A DNA stretch of 5,099 nt from Desulfobacteraceae bacterium (GTDB lineage Bacteria; Desulfobacterota; Desulfobacteria; Desulfobacterales; Desulfosalsimonadaceae), in assembly GCA_024636355.1 (NCBI GenBank), contig JAGXHH010000035.1:1-5099 (forward strand). Reading direction: 5' to 3'. How positions within the stretch are numbered: position 1 is the stretch's first letter; each line of letters starts with the position of its first letter. Shown piece after piece: positions 1 through 5,066 of the stretch. A model generated the notes under the pieces. The model saw only the letters and a list, made by a program, of their open reading frames with translations. It was not told the DNA's origin and did not search any database. A program made the position numbers and the translations under genes.

Positions 1-742
1 CCGGAAACTGCTGATCGTAGACGATACTATATTTTATATCGGGTCCGCCAACATCTCGAAAACGGAAGCCGCCTGGTGGCAACTTTCCGCAAGAATCGAG
101 GATGGTGTTGCGGATCTGCCCGGGGTGTTTCTCGACAGCTTCAATCTTCACAACCGGATATTTCACTCATCCAAAAAGCGTATTATCCCCATAAAAAAAA
201 CATATTATACGATTCTTCGGGATGTGCCCTCTTTTCGCCACAGGAAAATCCGGGATCAATTCCTGCAGATGATCCGGAGCGCCCGGAGAAAAATTTTTAT
301 AGAAACCCCATATTTCATTCCGGATCATCGCATTACCCACGCGCTTTACGGGGCGGCGCGCCGGGGTGTGCACGTCACCTTGATAATCCCCAAACGTTCC
401 GATGTTCGGCTCGGCGATTTTCTTGCAGAAGAATATACCGGCAAATTTTACCGGGCCGGGATTCATATTTTTCTGAAAAAAGGCAATCTGCTGCATGCCA
501 AATGCATACTGGCCGACGATCAGGTCATGTTCGGCACGGCCAACCTGGACTACCGCAGCACGATTCATCAATACGAAATGATGCTGCTGACCCGTCATAA
601 TTACCTGGTCAGCCAGATCGTCGAGCATATCGAACAGACCCTGAAGTTGTCTGAGCCATTCGACTACCGGAAATGGGAACACCGGCCTTCCTACAACAAA
701 TCCATGGGAAAGATACTCCGGCCGTTTCGCCAGTTTATCTGA
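1..742 (+). CDS. Cardiolipin synthase-type phospholipase D protein, 5' partial
   Basis: The 3' part of a two-HKD phospholipase D superfamily enzyme that runs in from the left edge; the first full codon is at base 2 and the TGA stop is at 740-742. The first HKD motif is cut by the edge: the visible part is R-K-L-L-I-V-D-D followed by GSAN. Base 1 is C, which fits the last base of a His codon (CAC/CAT would need C or T). The second HKD motif is complete, H-A-K-C-I-L-A-D, with His at 494-496, Lys at 500-502 and Asp at 515-517, followed by GTANLDYRS. Between them lies ETPYFIPD and an AARRGVHVTLIIP segment, which are typical of bacterial cardiolipin synthases. These join two phosphatidylglycerols, or PG with another donor, to make cardiolipin at the inner membrane. 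N-terminal membrane segments, if any, lie outside the window. An exact Cls subtype cannot be fixed; another PLD-family phosphatidyltransferase is possible. It converges on the 775-1209 gene with 32 bases between the stops. Confidence 0.88.
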   Translation, partial: RKLLIVDDTIFYIGSANISKTEAAWWQLSARIEDGVADLPGVFLDSFNLHNRIFHSSKKRIIPIKKTYYTILRDVPSFRHRKIRDQFLQMIRSARRKIFIETPYFIPDHRITHALYGAARRGVHVTLIIPKRSDVRLGDFLAEEYTGKFYRAGIHIFLKKGNLLHAKCILADDQVMFGTANLDYRSTIHQYEMMLLTRHNYLVSQIVEHIEQTLKLSEPFDYRKWEHRPSYNKSMGKILRPFRQFI

Positions 743-774
743 GACGATTTAGAAACCGGTTCGTATTAAAGATT

Positions 775-1209
775 CTATCGGATTGCCTGAATTTTCTCCA
801 AATTCGCGTGCAGCCGGTCGGCGAACGCCGCCAAAGCCCCTGTCACGCGGTCAGGCCAATCGAGCCCGCGTGCTTGCTGAAGAGATGTCCTGATGTCTTT
901 TTCGAGCTGGTCGGCCGTGTCCAGCAAAAACGCCCGGTCATTGTCGGAAATCGCCGCCCTGATCCGGGTGGCCAGTTCCGTCAGATGCTGTTTTTCCGGA
1001 TCCGGTTCGGCCGGCAAAAATCCGGACGCCTTAAGAAGGTGTTCGATGGCATCGGCCATTTCCCGCCGGTCTGAGGCGAGTTGTTCAAACAGGCCGGTCA
1101 GCTGTTCGTCATCGATGATTGCAGCCGCACGCTGGAAGTGATCGATGCTGTGTTTCACCGCCACCAGGAGATTGTTCATAACAATTTCTTTTTCATCGCT
1201 GAAAATCAT
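775..1209 (-). CDS. DUF2383 / PA2169-type four-helix-bundle protein
   Basis: A 144-residue, wholly helical, charged protein without a signal peptide or membrane segment. The pattern of an N-terminal helix (NNLLVAVKHSIDHFQRAA), an acidic turn (IIDDEQLTGLFEQLASDRREMADAI) and two later amphipathic helices matches my recollection of the DUF2383 (PA2169-type) ferritin-like bundle family. Its biochemical role is not established; members are often linked to stress. I chose the ATG at 1209 because AAGGGAGGGG lies just upstream with suitable spacing. A longer reading from 1239 would pass through this ribosome binding site, and the internal ATG at 1179 has no good one. It lies 45 bases downstream of the OsmC-like gene on the same strand, so the two are probably cotranscribed. 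No clear rho-independent terminator is visible in the 32 bases between its stop and the convergent lipid-synthase gene. Confidence 0.72.
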   Translation of the reverse strand: MIFSDEKEIVMNNLLVAVKHSIDHFQRAAAIIDDEQLTGLFEQLASDRREMADAIEHLLKASGFLPAEPDPEKQHLTELATRIRAAISDNDRAFLLDTADQLEKDIRTSLQQARGLDWPDRVTGALAAFADRLHANLEKIQAIR

Positions 1210-1254
1210 CGGCGCCCCTCCCTTACCGGGATACTGCACTGGATCTGATTCACA

Positions 1255-1728
1255 CTATCCGGTCTCGATCTCCAGGGATGTCGTGATTTCGACACACTTT
1301 TTCACCGTGCGGGCCATGGGACAGAATTCCGCATGATCCGCATGCACCTTTTCCGCTTCTTCGGTCTGGGAGGAGTCGATTTTCAAGAGATAGTCAACGT
1401 GAATGCGGGCGACTCTGAGTACCCCATTGTCGTCTACGATTTCTCCCCTGGCTTCGGCACTCGGGTTGCCTTTCCCCGTCCGGATTCCGCGCGCTGCCAG
1501 CGCGCCGGCAAGCGTACCCGTCAGTCACCCGCCAGTGGCTGCAACAAAGTAATCCAGGGTCGCGGCATGCGGTTCAATCCTGGACGGATCAACCCCAAAA
1601 TGTTCGGCGATTTCCGAATGGGCCCCGAAAAGGATCGGTTGTTCTTCGGCCGGCAGAAACGCCCGGCGCAATGGTCCCTTGATCTTTTCGATTTCGACGA
1701 TGGATACATAAACAACGTTTTCTTCCAT
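1255..1728 (-). CDS. OsmC-like peroxiredoxin, predicted selenoprotein (TGA codon 68 = Sec)
   Basis: A 157-residue OsmC/Ohr-family protein, read from ATG 1728 through an in-frame TGA (1527-1525, codon 68) to TAG 1257-1255. The start has a strong AAAGGAGG 8 bases upstream. Residues 1-67 end in LDYFVAATGG. After the TGA the same frame continues as LTGTLAGALAARGI and goes on for 89 further residues, including the second family motif, FCPMAR with Cys136. In OsmC proteins the position after the A-x-x-G-G/S segment is the peroxidatic cysteine, so TGA sits exactly where Cys (TGC/TGT) belongs. OsmC-like selenoproteins have been reported in bacterial and metagenomic surveys (recalled). A hairpin with bacterial SECIS geometry follows the TGA. 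The family reduces organic hydroperoxides in the cytoplasm using the Cys (here Sec)/Cys pair. Alternatives are a nonsense mutation or base error at a Cys codon; a frameshift is excluded because the frame does not change. Gene callers would report only a 67-residue fragment. Confidence 0.85.
1487..1508 (-). promoter_or_regulatory. Candidate bacterial SECIS hairpin
   Basis: In the mRNA of the OsmC-like gene, 16 bases after the UGA there is a stem CC-(bulged G)-GCGCGC / GCGCGC-GG closed by the 5-base loop UGGCA (loop at 1499-1495). The stem arms are 1508-1500 and 1494-1487. The loop starts 25 bases after the UGA and has G at its second position. Both fit the general rule recalled for bacterial SECIS elements: an apical loop roughly 16-37 bases downstream with a G in the first two loop positions. 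SelB would bind here to deliver Sec-tRNA. The stem also encodes the conserved LAGALAAR segment, so part of its GC-rich pairing could be coincidental. Confidence 0.65.
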
Positions 1729-2018
1729 GCTTCCCGCCTCCTTTCAGCAGACCCTATTGAAGGGTAGAGTGGTTATTTTTTAACCGTGCTTTCAAAAGAA
1801 TAACAGGAAGCCAGCTGTTTGCGAATTACCCACTTTTTCTGCCCTGGAAATCCGCATGGCACCCGCTATTCGAAAAGATTCGGTGCACCGATTGGCGAAG
1901 CGGCATTGTTGACCGGACGGGTTTCCGGATTTAAATTACCATACAGGCAGAGTAAACCAATGCACCTTACGCACGCCGTTCGGCAACAGGTGTATACAAG
2001 TGTATTAAAGGTGATTTT
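1729..2018. other. Divergent intergenic region
   Basis: 290 bases between the divergent OsmC-like gene and the HPF/cold-shock gene, with no credible coding sequence. A weak minus-strand promoter candidate for the OsmC-like unit is TTCGCA (1825-1820), 17 bases, TATTCT (1802-1797), with four of six matches in each box. Closer to that gene lies a 5-bp inverted repeat, GGTTA-TTTTT-TAACC (1771-1785), which might be an operator but is short enough to be chance. The plus-strand promoter candidate is listed separately. Confidence 0.45.
1909..1937 (+). promoter_or_regulatory. Candidate sigma-70 promoter for the HPF/cold-shock gene
   Basis: TTGACC (1909-1914) and TAAATT (1932-1937) are separated by exactly 17 bases. 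The first box matches five of six consensus positions and the second four of six. Transcription would begin near 1944, giving a leader of about 75 bases before the ATG at 2019. This is consensus matching only. Confidence 0.4.
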
Positions 2019-2639
2019 ATGAGAGTTCCTTTAGAAATCACGTATCGAAATGTTCCCAGGGATGACGCGACTGAACAGATCATTCGGGAAAAAATGGCAA
2101 AAATTGAAAAACGCTATGACAATATTATCAGCTGCCGGATTTCGATCGAGCAACCGCAGGAATCTCAGCGCAGTGGCAATCCCTACCGGATCCGTATCGA
2201 TGTGCGGGTGCCGCCCGGCAAGGAACTCGTGGTGCGCCGGGAATCGGGCGAAGGCGAAATGCATACCGCCCTTTCCGCGGTGATAAATGACGCCTTTCAG
2301 GCGCTCCGGCGACAACTGGAAAAAACCAAGGGAATGCAGGAAAACAATATCAAGGTCCCCGTCGAGGGACCGGACACCGCCATTGTGATCCGGAAATTCG
2401 AGGACGAAGGGTACGGCTTTGTCCGGACCCTGACCGGCGAAGAAGTCTATTTTCACCGCAACAGCGTCCTGAATAACGATTTCGACAGGATAGAAATCGG
2501 CACCGGCGTGCGCATCGTGCAGACCGAGGGGCAGAAAGGTCCGCAGGCCAGCACCGTGCAAATTGTTGACAAACCCGGGGTCCGGGGAGCCGGACAGGAG
2601 ACCTCGGAGCTCGATCTTCCGGAGGGATGGCAACCATAA
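2019..2639 (+). CDS. HPF/RaiA-like ribosome-associated protein fused to a cold-shock domain
   Basis: 206 residues, starting at ATG 2019 with AAGGTGA 7 bases upstream. Residues 1-105 resemble the S30AE (HPF/RaiA/YfiA) fold: a strand (PLEITYRNVP), a helix (TEQIIREKMAKIEKRYDNI), strands (SCRISIEQP, PYRIRIDVRVPPGKELVVRR) and a helix (MHTALSAVINDAFQALRRQLEK). This domain binds the 30S subunit's mRNA/tRNA channel and promotes ribosome hibernation. Residues 119-184 resemble an S1/cold-shock OB fold: an RNP1-like GYGFV (131-135), an RNP2-like VYFHRNSVL (143-151), and the GQKGPQASTVQIV ending characteristic of Csp proteins. The C-terminal tail (185-206) is acidic and probably disordered. The order HPF-CSD occurs in other proteobacterial proteins and differs from long-form HPF, whose C-terminal domain is a dimerisation module. 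The inferred role is ribosome or RNA protection during slow growth. The zinc-finger gene follows after 33 bases, so the two are probably cotranscribed. Confidence 0.85.
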   Translation: MRVPLEITYRNVPRDDATEQIIREKMAKIEKRYDNIISCRISIEQPQESQRSGNPYRIRIDVRVPPGKELVVRRESGEGEMHTALSAVINDAFQALRRQLEKTKGMQENNIKVPVEGPDTAIVIRKFEDEGYGFVRTLTGEEVYFHRNSVLNNDFDRIEIGTGVRIVQTEGQKGPQASTVQIVDKPGVRGAGQETSELDLPEGWQP

Positions 2640-2672
2640 TAGCCGCCATCAGCTATCAACGAAGGAGGCCAT

Positions 2673-2888
2673 ATGAACAGTGAGGAGAAAAATCGGCAGA
2701 GCTGCCCGGAATGCGAAGGGATCGGAAAAATTCAGAACAAGGAATGCAGCAGCTGCGAAGGGACGGGAGAAATCATTATCCATTCGCACACGCATTCCCA
2801 TGGCGATTCGGTCCACGATCATCCGCACCCCCATGACGAACCCCATCACCCGGGTGATGACACCGACCATTCGCACCGGCACAAGTAG
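2673..2888 (+). CDS. Small DnaJ-type zinc-finger protein with His-rich tail
   Basis: 71 residues. ATG 2673 is preceded by AAGGAGG (2662-2668) with a slightly short 4-base spacer. Two CxxCxGxG motifs, CPECEGIG (11-18) and CSSCEGTG (25-32), make one half of the DnaJ/Hsp40 cysteine-rich domain, enough for a single four-Cys zinc site. There is no J-domain. Residues 37-70 contain 13 histidines in 34 positions (HSHTHSH, HDHPHPH, DHSHRH) with interspersed Asp/Glu, a composition typical of Zn/Ni/Co-binding tails. The protein is cytoplasmic, with no signal peptide or membrane segment. It follows the HPF/cold-shock gene by 33 bases. Metal storage, metal sensing or a zinc-dependent partner role are possible; none can be shown from sequence. 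It is not a chaperone DnaJ despite what an automatic label may say. Confidence 0.75.
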   Translation: MNSEEKNRQSCPECEGIGKIQNKECSSCEGTGEIIIHSHTHSHGDSVHDHPHPHDEPHHPGDDTDHSHRHK

Positions 2889-3117
2889 CGCTGTAAACGC
2901 CGTTGGGCTCCGTGGGTCTGCTTTGTTTTTCGAAAATGCCCAATTTTTATTTTGCTGAATCGTGAAACTGCCAATCCGGCCGCGTTCCCGGCATACATGA
3001 GCAGATACGGAGGGCACACATGGCGTCCCTCTGTGCCCTCCGTATCTTATGGCATTATGGCATGGTCCTTTTCGCTTATCACATCGGACCGCCATCCTCA
3101 TTATTCAACTTTATTTA
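2889..3117. other. Convergent intergenic spacer
   Basis: 229 bases between the stops of the zinc-finger gene and the secreted-protein gene. It holds an A/T-rich stretch (2920-2955) without a clear stem, and the perfect hairpin listed below. I see no credible gene; the short open frames here have no ribosome binding site and no recognisable product. Confidence 0.6.
3003..3047. repeat. Perfect 16-bp inverted repeat (hairpin), possible terminator
   Basis: AGATACGGAGGGCACA (3003-3018) and its exact reverse complement (3032-3047) flank a 13-base loop. It lies between two convergent genes, where a bidirectional terminator would be expected, but no T-run follows on either strand. It could therefore be a processing/stability stem or a member of a dispersed intergenic repeat family. 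An 8-base tandem repeat, TTATGGCA twice (3047-3062), abuts its right side. Confidence 0.6.
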
Positions 3118-4584
3118 TTAAAAGAGCGATGCGATAAAGCAGCTGCCACCACCTCCGCCGCCGCCGCTATCTTCAGCGGCCACATCGGCGGGGGCTTTTG
3201 ATGTGGCCTGCAGGATACCGACACTGATGGCATTTTCCTTGACCGCAGTGAAGACTTCCCCGTTTGGAGACAGTCCGCCGGATGCCGACTCCTGGGTGAT
3301 ATCATCGACCGTCTGGATTTCACCGCTTTCTCCGGGTACAAGCATACCGCTGCTCTCTTCAGGCGGGCAGTCGCATGAATTGGCGATTTGCTCCAGATTG
3401 TACCCGCCGTCTCCGGTTATCGACAATTTGGACAATGATCCAATCGGCATCTGGAGCGTTTCATCGTATTCGAATTCATTTACGAAATAGCTGCCGGTCA
3501 GATCGGCAGGCGCAGGGTTTGCGGCCGCCTTGATCCCGATGACAAACATCAGGGTATCGTCTGCTGACGAGGTGTCGACGGCGGCAAAGATACTGCCGTC
3601 TTCCGAAAGCGCCCCGTTCATCTGATCAAACGTCCCGCCGGCAGATGTCACCAGCAGTTCGCCCGTATCCGGATCAACCGTGTAAGTGGCATCAAAACCT
3701 TTGCCTGCGGCTTTCTTGAAATTGCCTTTCCCATCGGCGGAAACACTGCCGGTTTGAGTGGCATCCACCGGAGCCGCTGTGCCGGCGCCCGGTGCGCTCG
3801 AAAACATGCACAGCGTGTAGTCTCCCTTCAGATCAGCCGTTTTCAGTCCCTTTTCCTGCTTGATCCCGAAGAGCATCAACGGAGATTCATCGCTGCTCAT
3901 CTTGCCGGAGACAAAATACGTGCCGTCAGGAGAAACCGCGCCCTTATCGATCCCTTCAATGGCCAGTCCGCCGTCGGCATCTACGGTATAGGTTTTGCCG
4001 ATGGCGGTATCACCGCCTTCGGACTTCCGGCGTTCCTTGTATGTCAGCGCCCCGGTGCCATCAAAGGCGACCTCCAGGAGGGCGGTGCCGAATGCGCCGT
4101 TATCGAACACTTCGACCGCGAAGTAGGTGGCGGCAAGATCCGTCACGTCCATTTTTACAGGCGGCGTGCTCCCATCGGCTCCGCCAGTGGCCCCTTCTGC
4201 CCCTTCTGCCCCATCGATTTCATCGTTATCGGTCCATTCATCATCGAGGGCTCCTTCACCACGGGCGGGTATATTATGGTACAATTCTTCTGAAAACCCG
4301 CTTTCATTGCCGTTTTCATCGACACTGGTCGCCATGAAACCATACATTTCGCCCTGCTCCAGGCCGGAGATCTCACAGCTGGGCTGATCTACTTTGATCT
4401 GGGGGGCGGATTTGAAATCGGTGCCCATTTTTCCATGATAAACATTGTAGCCGGTCACCGTACCCTCTGGCTTATCCCAGGCCAGTGTGACATCTTCTGC
4501 ATGAGCCGCAGGCAGAAGGACGCCGAAAAACATCAGACAGACGGTAACTCCACAAAACAGACGGAAATGAGTAAAACGTTCCAA
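3118..4584 (-). CDS. Secreted fibronectin type III protein with three internal repeats and a Gly-Cys-Phe-Ile tail
   Basis: 488 residues from a TTG start at 4584. AAGGAGG (4600-4594) lies 9 bases upstream, and the next residues form a clean Sec signal peptide: basic ERFTHFR, a hydrophobic core to VLLPA, and predicted cleavage after AHA (residue 29). The same frame is open up to an in-frame ATG at 4716, but that extension would translate the riboswitch. Residues 31-105 are a fibronectin type III domain (VTLAWDKPEG, GYNVYHG, CEISGLEQGEMYGFMATSVDENGNES). An acidic, Gly-rich linker follows (109-142). Three divergent repeats begin DL-x-x-x-Y at 149, 250 and 360; each closes with S-x-[D/N]-G-x-x-F and a hydrophobic G-I strand. 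The end is Gly7 (474-480)-Ser-Cys482-Phe-Ile-Ala-Ser-Leu-Phe. This resembles the start of the CFI-box C-terminal region seen on exported proteins, but it stops at once. I do not recognise the repeat family. A role in adhesion or matrix is inferred from export, FN3 and c-di-GMP control. Confidence 0.88.
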   Translation of the reverse strand: MERFTHFRLFCGVTVCLMFFGVLLPAAHAEDVTLAWDKPEGTVTGYNVYHGKMGTDFKSAPQIKVDQPSCEISGLEQGEMYGFMATSVDENGNESGFSEELYHNIPARGEGALDDEWTDNDEIDGAEGAEGATGGADGSTPPVKMDVTDLAATYFAVEVFDNGAFGTALLEVAFDGTGALTYKERRKSEGGDTAIGKTYTVDADGGLAIEGIDKGAVSPDGTYFVSGKMSSDESPLMLFGIKQEKGLKTADLKGDYTLCMFSSAPGAGTAAPVDATQTGSVSADGKGNFKKAAGKGFDATYTVDPDTGELLVTSAGGTFDQMNGALSEDGSIFAAVDTSSADDTLMFVIGIKAAANPAPADLTGSYFVNEFEYDETLQMPIGSLSKLSITGDGGYNLEQIANSCDCPPEESSGMLVPGESGEIQTVDDITQESASGGLSPNGEVFTAVKENAISVGILQATSKAPADVAAEDSGGGGGGGSCFIASLF

Positions 4585-4592
4585 AATATAAA

Positions 4593-4646
4593 ACCTCCTT
4601 AATTTTGTTATCCGAGCCGTGCGGGAGACAACACCTTCAAGGAGGC
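4593..4646 (-). promoter_or_regulatory. Predicted anti-Shine-Dalgarno expression platform
   Basis: In the leader RNA, GCCUCCUUGA (4646-4637) can pair over 10 positions, two of them G-U wobbles at or near the ends and one more internal to the edge, with UUAAGGAGGU (4602-4593), which contains the ribosome binding site AAGGAGG of the TTG start. A second helix, GUUGUC (4632-4627) with GAUAAC (4612-4607), nests inside it across a 4-by-4 internal loop (AGGU/AAAA), so the whole forms one long hairpin hiding the ribosome binding site. This suggests translational rather than terminator-based control by the adjacent riboswitch. Whether ligand turns expression on or off cannot be decided by eye. Confidence 0.6.
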
Positions 4647-4650
4647 ACTG

Positions 4651-4751
4651 AATCCGCCGGCAGGTCCGCCGCCGTATCCGCAAACACGAACTTAGGCCGG
4701 TACCTTTGCGCACCACCTCTTTGAAAGTGGCTTGCCTTTATCGAGCGGACT
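4651..4751 (-). ncRNA. Cyclic-di-GMP-I (GEMM-I) riboswitch aptamer
   Basis: The leader of the secreted-protein gene matches the GEMM-I consensus in order. P1 is AGUCCGC (4751-4745) with GCGGAUU (4657-4651). Next come AAAGGCAAGCC (from 4739) and a hairpin CCAC...GUGG (4730-4713) with a CAAA loop in place of the usual GAAA. Then comes GCGCAAAGG (4711-4703), CCGGCCUAAG (4700-4691), a short stem and UACGG, which with CCUAAG resembles the 11-nt tetraloop receptor, and finally CGGACCUGCCG. By alignment with the Vibrio Vc2 aptamer, the base that reads one guanine of the ligand (Vc2 G20) is G at 4735 and the stacking A47 is at 4706. G at the first site favours c-di-GMP over the cGAMP-sensing subtype, which carries A there (recalled knowledge). 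It lies about 22 bases after the predicted transcription start. Confidence 0.9.
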
Positions 4752-4783
4752 GATTGTCTTGTACTTGGAATCGCCAATACGTA

Positions 4784-4799
4784 AGCAATTTGCAGGCCA
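4784..4799 (-). promoter_or_regulatory. Sigma-54 (RpoN) promoter of the secreted-protein gene
   Basis: TGGCCTGCAAATTGCT on the minus strand carries the -24 GG (4798-4797) and -12 GC (4786-4785) with the required 10 bases between them, and also the flanking TGGC and TTGCT of the consensus. The predicted start of transcription is near 4773, so the RNA begins about 22 bases before the riboswitch P1 helix. Sigma-54 promoters need an ATP-dependent enhancer-binding activator; its sites would lie at higher coordinates (4850-5066), but I could not identify one. Confidence 0.75.
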
Positions 4800-4841
4800 T
4801 TTTGGCGAGTTTGTTTTTAAGTTATTGAATTTAATTTAAAT

Positions 4842-5066
4842 TTGAAAATATTTACTTCTTTGAAATCATTATCGGCAGGCAGTATCGAGGAAAAAGATTC
4901 TTGTTTTTCGGGATTGGACGGCTTTTTAAATGATAAAAAAGGAATTCATGGTTTCAGCGAACTTGGAGTAATTGCGCTGCAGAAGCCCAAAAACAGCGGG
5001 TTTCAGTGCGATTTATCCGGAATATCACAGGAAGGCTTTTGTATGGCTTTATGTACAGCTGTACAC
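4842..5066 (+). CDS. Possible partial coding sequence, weakly PilZ-like, 3' cut by contig end
   Basis: An open frame of about 75 genomic codons that continues to the end of the genomic sequence. It would start at TTG 4842 (no ribosome binding site visible; in-frame stop at 4818). The segment FSELGVIALQKPKN-SGFQCDLSGISQEGFCMAL vaguely recalls the start of a PilZ domain, where a G-x-x-x-D-[LI]-S-x-x-G pattern follows a variable strand. That would suit the c-di-GMP theme of the neighbouring leader, but the PilZ RxxxR motif is not seen. The region is more A/T-rich than the rest of the window. If translation is taken to 5087, the last residues come from sequencing adapter and should be discarded. 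It may equally be non-coding. Confidence 0.28.

Noticed and set aside
76..600. 174-residue plus-strand frame within the lipid-synthase gene
   Set aside because: It is a shadow in another frame of a gene with both HKD-type motifs; the translation has no family features.
743..774. Terminator between the convergent lipid-synthase and DUF2383 genes
   Set aside because: Only a short AACCGGTT palindrome is present, with no adequate stem or T-run.
1525..1728. Treating the OsmC-like gene as a frameshifted or decayed pseudogene
   Set aside because: The reading frame does not change across the TGA, there is only one stop, it falls on the catalytic Cys site, and a SECIS-like hairpin follows; recoding is the better explanation.
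1333..1767. 144-residue plus-strand open frame opposite the OsmC-like gene
   Set aside because: It is antisense to a family-matching gene, has no ribosome binding site and no recognisable domains.
1857..1872. Sigma-54-like TGGCACCCGCTATTCG upstream of the HPF/cold-shock gene
   Set aside because: The -24 half is good but the -12 half lacks the essential GC (TC is found at the required spacing).
1819..2022. 67-residue plus-strand frame in the divergent intergenic region, overlapping the next start
   Set aside because: No ribosome binding site and no recognisable protein features; it spans the likely promoter of the following gene.
2649..3101. 150-residue minus-strand frame opposite the zinc-finger gene
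   Set aside because: Its Met/Val/Arg-rich translation is the antisense of the His codons; there is no ribosome binding site or domain.
3754..4293. 179-residue plus-strand frame opposite the secreted-protein gene
   Set aside because: It is antisense to a gene with clear signal peptide, FN3 domain and repeats, and it lacks a ribosome binding site.
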